Source: Pomacea canaliculata
Lineage: Eukaryota; Mollusca; Gastropoda; Architaenioglossa; Ampullariidae
DNA length: 64,000 bases
Reading direction: 5' to 3'
NCBI RefSeq assembly: GCF_003073045.1
Contig: NC_037590.1
Span: 42,696,296-42,760,295 of the forward strand
Shown here: piece by piece, positions 23,501-34,100 of the stretch
Numbering within the stretch: position 1 is the first letter of the stretch
Layout of the letters: every line of letters begins with the position of its first letter
The notes under the pieces: generated by a model
The model's input: only the letters and a program-made list of their open reading frames with translations
Databases searched by the model: none
Told to the model about the DNA's origin: nothing
Position numbers and translations under genes: made by a program

Positions 23501-25942
23501 TTGTGACAGTTTCTCTAATTTTCCAGAAAAACTGAAGAGAAAAATATTTCCATCGTCGGCAGACGTTGCAAGAAAGGACTCATCGAATGCCAATGCCAAG
23601 CCAGTGATATTGCCCTTGCGATGATCATGAACAGAAAGGTTCCAGAAGGCGCTGAGGTCGCTCAGATCAAACGGATGTTTCAGCTGCACAATGCGAACAT
23701 TGCCGTTTTGAAATCCGAAGAAAGCCAGGAGTCCAGATGCATTAAATGTTACGGAAGATATTGGACAGTCATGAGAGCTGGGTACGGCAGCAGCTTCAAC
23801 CGGCTTACTTTTAAATGATGCATCGTAGTTGTCTGCATCCTCTTCAGTTGGCAACTGGCATTTGTACAGGTATCCAGCATCAAAACCTCCCAAAGACGCC
23901 CAAAAGAAGGACTCTGAAGAAGTGTAGAAAACTTGCAGAATGGGACTAGGAGTTACAGGGATAAAGGGTTTCCATTGCTCTTCCACATTCATTTCGTCTC
24001 CCTGGTCAACAAGATCATTGTACCCCTTGTGTTCCTTTTCCAAGCCTGCACCAGTACCTTCCACTTCTTGATCGTCATCTTGATGAGCAGGAGCCGTAGT
24101 CCTTTTCTGTTCCTTGATTCTTTTCAGCTCTTCGTCGTGTCTAATCTGCGACTTGACACTCAGAAACGATAAGCGCCTGGCACGAAGGTTTGTGATCTCA
24201 AACGTTCGGGTGATTTCTAAGTCAGTTTTTCTCAGAGGGAAGATCAACTCCACCACCTCGCCATTTCCACAAGCCACGAGAAGACCTGTATAGGAAAAGT
24301 TTTGTGGTGTCCATGTCAGGTACCTCACTTCACCCAAAACTGAAACCCAGCCTAGAGGCGTCAAACGGATGTCATCTACGTTAAAGAAGAAGACGGTCTC
24401 ATCTAGGCTACCGGATGAGAGCATAAGACCATCGAATGAGAAAGCCAGGCTGGTCACTAGGTTACTGTGTGGTCGTAAGGCTTGACTTAAGTATGCTTCG
24501 CATTGACTACTCTCATCGGACAAGCCAAACGAGATCATCTTCAGGTGACCCTGACTGAACCCACAGACGATAGACGCTGCACTAGAGTCTGCCGATAGGG
24601 GCAGCCACACCAAGCAAGTGACGGACAACTCGAAAGAGATGGAAGCCAGCTGTTTTTCTTGAAGGCAATCGAAGATCTGCACCTGCCCATCTTTGCCAGC
24701 GGTGGCAACCAAGTGAGCGCAAGGGGAAGCGGTGCAGCCCCAAACAGGGCCCCCGTGGGTGCTCAGCACGACCTCGGATGACGATTCTTCAGCGGTGGAA
24801 CGCAGGTTGAGGCGGCGAATATTGCCATCGCGTTCTTGCAGGAACCAGATGTAGTCGTTGTGGGTGGTTGCTTTGACCATGTGCAGCAAGTCTGCTTGCA
24901 CCCTGATTCTGATTTGCATGGATGGCGTGATAATGACTTGGCCACCACACGTTTCTGGCTTCGCGTATATCATGTCGTAGATATTCCACATACGCACATA
25001 GCCGTCCTTCCCCAAGCTAATCAGAATGAGGTCGTAGAGAAGCACCTGATTGATCCTCCCGATGTGGCAGTTGTTATTTTTCCTGACAAATTCCGCGCTA
25101 ACCAGTCCGTCCTCCCAGAGCAGCAAGTTTCCCCATTCGGAACTGCTGACGACCTCCCCGTGAGGCAGCATAGCACAGCTGTCGATGTCACAGACGTCAA
25201 TCACTCCGAACTTTCCTGTCTCCCCCTGGAGTTTCAACCCCGTGAAAGTGTGAGCCATCTTCCAAACCCTAACATGGCTGACGCCGCAGGTAATTAGAAA
25301 GTCCCGCGGTGTTTCGCAGGTCAACAGACGATGCACGTCCTGTTGGATGGACCTGCTCCGCAGCAGTGGTATTTCCTTCTTCCACTCCCAGATGGTGAGC
25401 TGGTAGTCGGGGCTGCCCCCTTGCGTCGCCAGCAGGTGACAATCGACGGGGAAGAACTCCATGGCGGCGTAGACTTCCCCAGTGCCCGCGTGGAGCACCT
25501 TGACCATCCGTAAGGATGGGTATTTGAAGATGTTCACGTCGGGGATGTATCCGCTCTCACCCACCGCGAAGTACTCTTTGGATGGATGCACAGCAAGGGC
25601 GCTGATGCCACCGCCACCTGTGCTGCGCAAGTACCGACTGACCTTCGTCTTTATGTTGAAAAGCCGCACGTAGTTCCCCGCACTCAGGAGCAGAACATTC
25701 CGCTCCAGGACATGCAGGTTGCCCAGCTGCTCACTGGCGTAGCCGAAACTACATTTGAGGCTGAGAACAGGACAACTCTCTTCCCAAGCGAAGTTTTCCG
25801 AAGCGGTTGGCTGAGAAACGCTGTTATCATACAAGTCGACTTCGCCGTCTTCGTCTTCTTCGTCGTCTTCGTATTCTTCGTCGTCTTCGTCGTCTTGCTC
25901 CATGACTTCCTCTTCCTCTTCCTCTTCCATTTTGTTGCTCAT
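20594..25942 (-). CDS. CFAP44: CFAP44 (WDR52)-like axonemal WD-repeat protein, intronless, two frame breaks
   Basis: Family role (known): CFAP44 and CFAP43 form the tether/tetherhead complex that anchors the inner-arm dynein I1/f motor domains to the doublet in cilia and sperm flagella. The start ATG (25940-25942) has G at -3 and an in-frame TAG 14 codons upstream. Residues 1-45 are acidic, about 60-610 and 690-840 are WD40 propellers, and beyond about 840 is charged coiled coil. Family hallmarks visible: FTGLKLQGETGKFG, SEWGNLLLWE, FIPVTPSPIL (about residue 660) and LGCWRLRT (about 1080). Three open frames join end to end (22484-25942, 20838-22505, 20594-20911), giving about 1,780 residues, close to human CFAP44 at about 1,850. 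There are no introns, although vertebrate CFAP44 has dozens of exons. Two one-base frame changes interrupt it, so it is a recent retrocopy or pseudogene, or an intact gene with assembly indels. CFAP43 is excluded because these hallmarks match CFAP44. Confidence 0.88.
20841..20911 (-). other. CFAP44: Frame break 2 in the CFAP44 copy
   Basis: The middle frame drifts into QRAVQPLHP and stops at 20838-20840. The last frame, closed upstream by TAG at 20912-20914, carries MAITKEQSNRYIHKT and runs about 90 more residues of charged helix to the stop at 20594. The join most naturally falls near 20895-20900 in aaagga, where one extra G would turn EIKDIRYEGMAI out of frame. The exact position is inference. 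Confidence 0.7.
22484..22505 (-). other. CFAP44: Frame break 1 in the CFAP44 copy
   Basis: The first reading frame ends with TGA at 22484-22486 after ...SDQAKALC. The next frame is open only from 22505 downward, with its own TGA at 22506-22508. The change to the -1 frame must therefore fall in this 22-bp overlap. The two frames continue one coiled-coil protein. No X XXY YYZ slippery heptamer is present in the zero frame, so programmed -1 frameshifting looks unlikely and a one-base loss is simpler. Confidence 0.75.
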
Positions 25943-28434
25943 TGCACCTGGCCGGGGCTGCTCTGATTTCTCTGTCTTCTATTCTCGGTGAGTTCAACCA
26001 AATGCAGGAGGCAAATGTCGTCGAATGTCAACGATTGTGTCGTCATGGTTATCTGCCAGCTCATCAGCACGTCATGTGCAATTATGATGTCATTAGTTTG
26101 AAGTGACGTCAGTGACTAGTTACTAATGGCTACACCACTGCACGTCTACACGTGTCCACATTGTTCTTACACCTGCTATTTACTCACTGGATTAAATTAT
26201 TGTAGATGTTACAGGTGAAGTACTTATGTCACCTATAACCTTTCTGGTGCGCGTGCAAACTACGATCACGTGAACGCGAGTGTGGGCTATATATAGCCTC
26301 CTCCCAATCGTATACAGGTGTATTCAGGTTTTCAAAGGAAGAGCGAAGATGAAAAAACAATAAGGTTATTATTACAACACACACACACACACACACCTGC
26401 ATGCAAGGTGTTGTTGTAGTAAACTGCTCTACCCCTTTCCTGAATTGATGTGGGTAACATTATAAGTGTGTCTGCAAGTGTGTAGGGTGTTCGTGACTTT
26501 GTTCAGTGGGCAGGAAAGGCTGAGAGTAGACTACCTCACATCTCGGGTACAGGTCTTGTGAAACTTTGGGTTTGTTTCATTCGTGGTGCTGTCAAACTCT
26601 GTGTTTATTTGTATCGCAAACTGAACAAACACTAGCCTGTGTTCTCATCTGCATGCCAGTTATAACGAAAGGGAATTACCGCGACAAGGACCCAGAAACA
26701 TCTATCTTTGCCCCCAGTCGACATATAGGTGCTGACATATTCCAATAAAAACACTGTCCAATTACAAGCCTTCTGCTTTGGTCATTCGTTAACTAGGAAA
26801 TCACGTGAGTGTTACTGTCCAGTGGGGTGAGGGCACGTCCACAACAGGCACTAAGTCAGCTGCCGGTGGAAGTGTTGGGTGGACCACAAAAACGTTTCTT
26901 GCCGGCAAATATGTGGGTAGCTTGGAAGATGTTCACACTTGACAAGTGAGAGATACTCCATGAACATTTGCTGCCAATAAAAGTGTGCGTTCAGCGCTCC
27001 TGTGAAATAAAGTCTGCAGTAAAAAAGGGGAAAAGTTCTTTTAAAAAAAAGATCCTTGAACTCTGGTTGTTGGTGACGTCTGCAAACTTCTGTGTGCCTG
27101 CAGTCTCCAGCTTCAACCTCCCTGTCCCTCCACCCCACCGCACCATCCCCAGGGCTCCACAAGATGGCGTCAAGGCTTCTGCCGCAATGATGCTGAACAT
27201 GCTGCTCGCCGCCATCCTCCGCTAGTCCACTTCACCCTCCTCCTGCTTCCTGCTCAGACATGTCATTGTACAGTGGCAGTGACAGCTTGCCAGTCTCCGA
27301 GCCTTGATGTAGCACCAAGTCTTTGTCACTGTCGCACGGAGGGGAAAGGGCCGGGGAATCGTCGCAACAATGTGCAGGAGGCGCAGCATTTCAGACCAGC
27401 GCAAGCCTGCACTCAAGTCAGCACTTTTTTTGGCAAAGCAAAGCAAAAGTATTGCCACAAGACACCAATATGGAAATATCAGTACCATGGGACCTGTAAG
27501 GCTAAACTGGCATGCAACTCTCTACCACAAAGCATGCTACATATAAGCACACCCCCTCCCTGCACACCCCCTGAGATCGACGGTGTGTTTTATTGTTAAA
27601 ATGACAGAAAATCACAGAACCTTGTGTGTTCCGCTTGTCCTGCAAAGTGCTCTTGTGATCCGTCGTACCAGTATTTATTCTGAAATCTGTAGTTTACTTT
27701 TTGTTTGGATTAATTTGCGACTCTTACAGCAAAGTGAGTCACATCTACAATATTTCTTACCAAGACTCCCGTCCTTGACAATGTGCTGCTTGTAAAATGT
27801 TTGTTGTTTGATATTATTTGCCCGTGTGATGTAGTATGTACTGTGTGCTTTGTCTAGTTACACCTTTACACTCTCTCCTTGCTGTTGTTAAAGGTTTACT
27901 ACAGTACATCTTTTCTAATGAGTAGGTAACGCCCAGTGCTCAATATTTCCCGACACACGTGCATAGTTGCACATGTTTTTAAAACTTTAAAACTGTTCTA
28001 AAGAAGCAAATTTAGAAAAGTACGTCAATGTCAAAAGTCACTTCGATGTCATTTAAAAGCGTTGCACGAGGGCAGACAAAAGATGTGCTAACGAGGACAA
28101 AAGACTGGTTTTAAACAGTTTTATTTTATTTAAAACAGTTTCAGTTTAAAATGTTTTAAAATTGTGTTGTGCAATGTGTTTCTATAAAACTCATTATCTA
28201 AATAAGGGCGAAAACCCTTCCGCTCGCGGCATGAGCGCTCACAAACATCACTGGAGACAGAACGAGGTCAAAGTGGAAAAGTCACGTTTGTCCACATGTA
28301 GGTCTAATTAACATGTGGCTTCAGCTCTGCCATTGGCTGTAGCCTGGCAATGTAAGCGTATGCATGATGCTATGACGTCACGTCTGTTGTTGTTTACCTT
28401 TCGCGTGGTGATGTTTGTAGTGTGTTTCTCGGCA
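25943..28434. other. Upstream flank of CFAP44 copy and gene-free DNA
   Basis: No supported gene. It includes a full CRE palindrome TGACGTCA at 26105-26112, a TATA-like palindrome (26285-26298), an (AC)n run at about 26377-26395 and AT-rich DNA from 28080 to 28200. Short open frames lack motifs. Confidence 0.45.
26285..26298. promoter_or_regulatory. Palindromic TATA/MEF2-like element
   Basis: GGCTATATATAGCC is a perfect 14-bp palindrome. It contains CTATATATAG, which fits both a TATA box and the MEF2 consensus YTAWWWWTAR. It lies about 345 bp upstream of the CFAP44 ATG and just after a CACGTG E-box near 26266. Being palindromic, it could act in either direction. No transcript start is proven. 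Confidence 0.35.
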
Positions 28435-28445
28435 ACGGAAGGGAG

Positions 28446-28569
28446 GCAATTCACCCACACCTCGGGAGAACTTGCACTGAGCTTCACCCAGTCATGGGGA
28501 AAATATTGCAGTCAGTCTACCCTTACAATCAACTAAAGCTACTCTCGGGTAGACTGAGGTGGGTGAACT
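28446..28569. repeat. Split inverted repeat (hairpin-forming)
   Basis: A perfect 11-bp inverted repeat, tcagtctaccc (28512-28522) and gggtagactga (28547-28557), forms an inner stem. The right arm continues as gaggtgggtgaactg (28555-28569), which pairs with caattcacccacacctc (28446-28462) with few mismatches. So one right arm matches two left pieces about 50 bp apart. Confidence 0.6.
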
Positions 28570-28699
28570 GTGTGTCCAGCGGGAAAAATATACATAAGCC
28601 GTTGAGACCTTTTATGGGACTACTTGGACAACACGCTCTGTGTCTTAAACACACGCACGGACCCACGCACGCATGCACGCACGCGTGGCTGCCCCTGGA

Positions 28700-29010
28700 G
28701 GACACCCCAAATCCCTCACCCGTGTAATCGCCGCACGGCAGCGGCGCGCCAATCGTTTCCAATTAAGAGAGGTGTGCGCTCTGATAATCTCCAGCAGGGA
28801 TGGAGGACATTGCTTCCCCAAGGATCGCCATTATCCTCAAGACACATTACTGCCCAGTTAAGCAGCTTGTGTCGAGTTCCTGCAAACAAATGCAAGGATG
28901 ACTGGCTTCATCTCCACAGCTACTGTGACTGAGGTGCGTGGGGCGGCCAGCGGAGCGAGAAACAACATGCCGGGAGAGTCAGCAGGGGGAGTTAATCTGT
29001 TAATCTTGTC
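28700..29010. promoter_or_regulatory. GC-rich island with homeodomain and FOX words
   Basis: A CpG-rich start (gcggcgcgcc at 28741) is followed by ctgataatct (28781-28790), a FOX/octamer-like tgcaaacaaatgcaagg (28881-28897) and two TAATCT words at 28993 and 29001. No coding signal. Regulatory function is inferred. Confidence 0.28.
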
Positions 29011-30023
29011 TGTAGGAAAGTGTTCTTTACATCAGTCGTAGTGATAACTCTTCGCCTCGGGAAAACTTCGAGCCTGTCATTTGAGTCATGAGCTCGATGA
29101 ACACGAGCCCTGAGCCTGGTGCATTCGGGACTCAGCCTGATGGGGGCACGAACAGCCTCATCTTTGTGTCATGAGCCTGATGTATGAATATTGCCTCACC
29201 TGTGTCATGTTCTCGGAGGTCAGTGAACACACGATGCCTTGACAGGTAGGCAGAAAACACAGTCCTGTCCTTGAGACATCCACTCCCTTCCCTCTTACAA
29301 AAGTTTTTCAGATTTAATTTGTTACTGGCCTTTCCTCCTACACCCGAATGTCGTGATACAATTCTCACAAGATCCCCTGTAACCTGCGCCCCCTGCTTCC
29401 ACTGATAACACAAGTAGGAGGAGGGGAGATAAGTGTTCTACCTTTTTTTTTTTACTGTTCACATCATCTGGCTTCACGATGACTTTGAGTACGAACAGCG
29501 GCGGTTTCCGTATTGACGATTTCATTTATTATTTCGACCCTCGTGTGATTGTGTACACAGCAGGCAGTGTCCCCAGACTGTGTAGCGGCTTAGGAGATGG
29601 CTCGTTTCAAATTATGTTCTGCTGCCAAATCAGAAATTGATCCTCCATCAGACTAGCGCCCGTGGTCAGGTCACATGTCTGTGACTTTGGAAAGACCAGC
29701 TCTAGAGCATCACCTTCCCGATTCCGAGCTTGGAGACGAGTTATCGCTCTTTTGCGATTATCTCCCTTGAAATGCTATTTGGAGACTGTTGACAATGGGA
29801 GTTAAAATTTGTATCTTTATTAAAGGAAAGATTTTTTAACCTTTAATCTTTCCTATTCTCTCCAAGAACATACCTGGATCAGCTGTAAAGAAGAATTTAA
29901 TAAAACCTCAAAAAAGTGTTAAATGGCTTATATCAGTTGTCTAATTGTAGGTTGTACGTTCTTTAACTACGTTCTCCTCTTTATAATGCACGTAGTATTT
30001 TTACAGGAATGAGTATCTCTTTA
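29011..30023. other. Gene-free stretch
   Basis: No supported gene. It contains a weakly CTCF-like tgcgccccctgcttcc near 29385-29400 and a T-run at 29440-29451. Confidence 0.45.
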
Positions 30024-30131
30024 TAATAGACATAGCATGTTTACAGTTGTTAATAGACATAGTATGTTTACAGTTGTTAATAGACATAGCATGTTTACAG
30101 TTGTTAACAGACATAATATGTTTACAGTTGA
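30024..30131. repeat. 27-bp minisatellite, 4 copies, each with a FOX-type site
   Basis: Four exact-length units start at 30024, 30051, 30078 and 30105 with taatagacatagtatgttta and close with cagttgt. Each unit carries TGTTTAC, the forkhead core. Copies differ at only one to three bases. Confidence 0.92.
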
Positions 30132-30193
30132 TCTAAACTGGAAACAAGAAACTGTCAGCATGTAATGGTCACTGTGTAGATGCCACGCATCAT

Positions 30194-30365
30194 TCGGTGC
30201 AGATCGGGAATATCATCACACTTCATTCGATACAAATCGAAATTCAACACACTTCATAGGGTACCGATGGACAATACCCACCACGTGTTTACTGGGTACA
30301 GGTCGAGAATATCCACACACTGCGCTGCATACAGATTGACAATGTCGGCACACTTCATTTGGAAC
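30194..30365. repeat. Degenerate 33-35-bp minisatellite, about 5 copies
   Basis: Units share a pattern near gatacagatcgagaatatc followed by cacacttcatt, for example gatacaaatcgaaattcaac, gtacaggtcgagaatatcc and atacagattgacaatgtcgg. Divergence is much higher than in the adjacent 27-bp array. Confidence 0.65.
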
Positions 30366-30499
30366 CTGAGAGTGATGGCCAGTACAAAAGGGAATAATCG
30401 CGGACTTAGAGGAATAATGTGGATGCGGGCAAGAAAGGTGACTGAGCCGCCAGGAGGCTTGTTGACAGAGTAGGAATTAACGTCTGTCGGACGAGAGTA

Positions 30500-30960
30500 A
30501 ACAGGGCGGTGCGCGGACTGGCACTAGCAGGGGAGTTCATTTCCAGAGTGCAGTAGCCGTAGCACCGCCAGCCAGGGGTCGGGCCGGGCAAACACATTTC
30601 ATCTCATTGATTCATTTTCCTCCTGCAGGGAGGAGAACGAGCAAGCTAAAGCTCACAGCAAGAGAAGCCGGCAGCAGTCGAGTGCAATATTTAATACCGC
30701 CGGATTACTGGCCTATTGATCGACAACAGATAGCAAGTCGGTTCTCTACTTGTCCTACACGCTGCCCACTTCTCGGCGCGACATGGCCGTGGCTGTTTGT
30801 AGACATTCCACAGCTCGCACATCTCTGCTACAGATGCCGAAAAACCACGAATTGTGGTCGCTTGGTAACAGTGAGATTTCGCCAGAATCAAACTCTGGCT
30901 CGTTACTTGGTCCTGGCAAAGGGGGTAAAGGTGGATGGGGGTTAGAGGAAGGCTATCGTT
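30500..30960. promoter_or_regulatory. GC-rich island, possible conserved regulatory DNA
   Basis: A non-repetitive, CpG-containing block between AT-rich flanks, with words such as ctcattgattc, gcaatatttaataccg and ggcctattgatcgac. Open frames of up to 112 codons have no recognisable domain. Regulatory function is inferred. Confidence 0.25.
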
Positions 30961-31159
30961 ATCGTCTTGCTGATGACTGACGACTACAACGATAAGGAGG
31001 AAAACGGTTACAATTTTTGTCTAAGATCAAGATGTCTATACATTCATTTCTCTTTCTTTCCCTCTTTCTCTCTCTCTCTCACAGGCAGTCAAGCAGATAA
31101 ACCAATACGCGGATAAATGGATAAAGGGAGGAATCAATAGAGAGCGAGATGGACGGATG

Positions 31160-31440
31160 ACTAGAGATGGATAGCGTAGTTGGGAGGATTGCCGGCTACA
31201 ATGTGTTGGCAAGCAGCGAGGCACACGACGCACACTTGACTCCCTGTAACGGGGCAGGCGGCCAGGGGCAGCTCAGCCAGCAAGCCCAACTCCTGTAATG
31301 ATCGGCCACCGTGGGATGGGGAGGCCGAGACGGCAAATTGCTGCTTTAGTCGTGCCAGCCGCCCACAGCCCACTGGGACAGCCCCCGATACACAATCGAT
31401 ACCACTCCCGAGCCTCGCACTACATTAGGGTATGGGACCG
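31160..31440. promoter_or_regulatory. GC-rich island, possible regulatory DNA
   Basis: A GC-rich, non-repetitive block containing gtaatgatcgg and caatcgatacc (31393-31403). The latter 11-mer recurs at 34913-34923 in another GC-rich block, although one shared 11-mer is not significant alone. The block ends just before a G-run at 31489-31500. Confidence 0.2.
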
Positions 31441-31794
31441 TTTGCTGACAGCACCAGAGGGGTGGGGGTGAGAGTGTGGGGGGATGGAGTGGGGGGGGGG
31501 AAGCGGTGGCGTGCGTGGTTGGCGTCCTAATCAAACATCGATACATCCGCCCGTGGAGGACAATGGTAAACAAGTTGTTGGCGCAAATCTGGGCTACTGG
31601 AAAGGATTTTCTCTGCAAACAACCACTGCTGAGATGATCCGTGAGTGCGTTTTCATGAAGTCACACCGGCAGGAGGGATCCATCTGAAACTCTACTTGCA
31701 GTCGGCAGCCTACTGGTCGGTTCAGTAATACTATTTTTATTTATTTATTTTTTTTGGTAACCATGGGATGTCAGGGGGGGGGGGTGTTGGTGTG

Positions 31795-31920
31795 TGTGAG
31801 GCGCGGGTGTGGCTCATACCTCAGGATCTGGCATCACACCTACTGCAGTTCAAACCTTGCAATACGCTCGCCTAATGTTTTGAATAAAGAAGCTGTTGTG
31901 ACATTTCTTCTCATGGTATC
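31795..31920 (+). mobile_element. Probable tRNA-derived SINE relic
   Basis: An A-box-like gtgtggctcatacctc (about 31807-31822) is followed after about 35 bp by a B-box-like agttcaaaccttg (31848-31860). A short body follows, ending near 31920. It sits just after a T-run and G-run. Boxes deviate moderately from consensus. Confidence 0.45.
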
Positions 31921-33162
31921 TTGACAAACTCATCCTCCTTTTCATCCTTCCTCGCACTGAACCCCCTTCAGGTGAGACTAAATGCACGCACGTCTAGGGT
32001 GGGCTAAATAAATACAAAAATACAGTATTTAAAAGCCACGTGGAATAATATTTATGAGCAAAATGTTGCTGTCACATTGTGTTAAGGTGGTGCTCAGACG
32101 TCACACAAATTACACGTGGTTAGTCGACACCAAACCTGTCCATGGACTAAGCATTCCATACTTGAGACATTGAGAGCATTCTTGAGCAGTTACACGGGTG
32201 TTTCCCATGACGGGTACCCTCCAGCGGGACGAGACAATGATGCTCATTCATGGCTATACCCTAGCTTTCGGCAGTCAAGTGGAGAGCACAAATAATTATT
32301 ATTTACAGACCTTGGCATTAAGCAGCAAGACTGCATTTCCTGAAAGACATATCGGGCCTCACAGTGTTTGTGGTGTTGATTACCCCACACCTCAATGTTC
32401 CGAGCTATCAGCCCACTCCTCCCGCCTACAACAAACAGTTTAATGATTTTTGTTAAAGATGATTCCAGTGATGCTAGTGCTGTGTTCTGCTCGTTTGGTC
32501 CACTTCTAGCGATCGTCTGGCGGATTGGCATTTCTGATGTTTCACTTTTTGAGGCGATTGTGGTGGCTTTTGACATCAACTATTTATTCTAATGTTAACT
32601 TTATCCCACCTGCATTTCCTATCAAATATCAAATGTGTAACCTTAGAAACCTGGCAAACATTAAAGATCAAATAGTAAATAGCATGCAAACATATTAGTT
32701 TCACGAGTCTTATAATAGTGTTTAAATTGTTCTCTGTGAGTAAAATGGGTTTTTTAATAGCAGCTCAGATGTGGGTTCTTAAAATGCTTTCAAGCCACAA
32801 GCAAATCAAACATGTCAAAACTCACTACATATCATTAGTGATCTTCTCTTGAGGGCTAATGTCCCAGTATACCTAGAGACAGTTAGATATTGTAATACTG
32901 CACACGTATCAGTGGTCATTCCATCTTGAACCTGGGAATTTTTGTTCATTGATGAAGGTTTTGTTCAATTATCCCCAATTTTTTACGGAAGTTTAATTCT
33001 TGCATAAAAACACTCTGGGTAATTTTAATCTGTAGTATAAAGCGACTTTTAAAACACTAATGTGGCACATGAAGACCAAACAGGCAGCAGTTCACGGACT
33101 GAAGGCACTAGCAAGAGAAGACCTAGAAGCAGAGGGAATGAGATCGAGCAAGAGATACTACT
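31921..33162. other. Gene-free stretch
   Basis: No supported gene. Overlapping plus (32395-32592) and minus (32244-32579) open frames show no domain I recognise. The interval 32600-33060 is AT-rich and featureless. Confidence 0.4.
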
Positions 33163-33191
33163 ACTACTACTACTACTACTAATAATAATAA
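33161..33191. repeat. Trinucleotide microsatellite (TAC)n(TAA)n
   Basis: About eight TAC units followed by a few TAA units. It underlies the serine or tyrosine runs seen when this stretch is translated. Confidence 0.9.
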
Positions 33192-34100
33192 ATAGAGTGC
33201 AACATATGAAGATTAGCTGACGATGCACTAAGGGAGTGAGGGAATGGATAAGAATGACAGGTATGTGTTCTTGAATAGTTCGAGGAAACTGAGAGGTAGT
33301 AGTTGCAGCAGTGTGGTGCTGACGCTGATGTTGATGATGTGACGTACACTTCAAGCTCTAAGTCTGCCTGCAGCCAAAGTATCTGATGGTGCACACCATT
33401 CACGATGTCTAATGTACATCTGAGAAAGGCAGAAAGACAATCAAAAGCACAAAAGTATCGGGCACAAAGCGTACTCCACTCAAAAAAAAAAAAGGGTTCC
33501 CTATCTACCAACGTTGTAAAACACCAGGTAGCGAGATAATCGGAAGTAATTATTCTGTGATCAGATAAACAAATAAGCGCCAAAAACAAGGCAGGTAATA
33601 AAATCTGGAACAGTAAGAGGCAGCCGAGAACAGGTGGTGTCGGCGACCGGCTGCACCTCACCGATGTCACATCGCCGGTGAAACGGTCTAAGGGAAGCAA
33701 CCTATGGTTAACCCAGCAACTACAAGGCTGATGGAGGTCACCTGTGTAACGGCCACTTTTCATGTGCTTCGCGAGATTTATACTGTCGCCACTCATCTGT
33801 CTTCTGTGACAAGTGGAAATACTGTCAAACAGCAGATCGCTGGATCTTTCTCCCCTTGAATCATCACAACAGAACAAAAATTTTGTATGAGGCGGTTCTG
33901 GTAAATGATTTAGTCAAGATAGTGTCCAGCTATTGACAGAAAATAGGGCTACATTTGTATTTAACAGCTAATCTATTATTACAATTTTCTTATTAGACAA
34001 AGTGACTGTTTACTCGGTTTATTTATACCTCTCATAAAACCTACAGACAAAATTAAAGCTTGCGAAGGATATATCCATATACAGGTACAATTGTTATTCT
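33192..34100. other. Unassigned stretch with a 232-codon minus-strand open frame
   Basis: An uninterrupted minus-strand frame spans 33179-33877 (232 codons, first codon ATG). I recognise no domain. It ends in translated TAC/TAA microsatellite, is rich in C, S and L, and shows no clear splice context. It may be chance or part of an unknown repeat. No function is claimed. Confidence 0.25.

Noticed and set aside
20594..25942. Assignment to CFAP43 instead of CFAP44
   Set aside because: The acidic N-terminus, SEWGN..LWE, F.P.TPSPIL and CWRLRT segments match CFAP44, not its partner.
24836..25966. Plus-strand open frames of 60-153 codons across the CFAP44 region
   Set aside because: Antisense shadows of the CFAP44 coding strand. 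No independent motif.
26025..26060. RFX X-box upstream of CFAP44
   Set aside because: ATAACCATGACGAC on the minus strand matches only one half-site well. Too weak to call.
30024..30365. CRISPR-like array
   Set aside because: Units are direct tandem repeats without unique spacers, in an animal genome.
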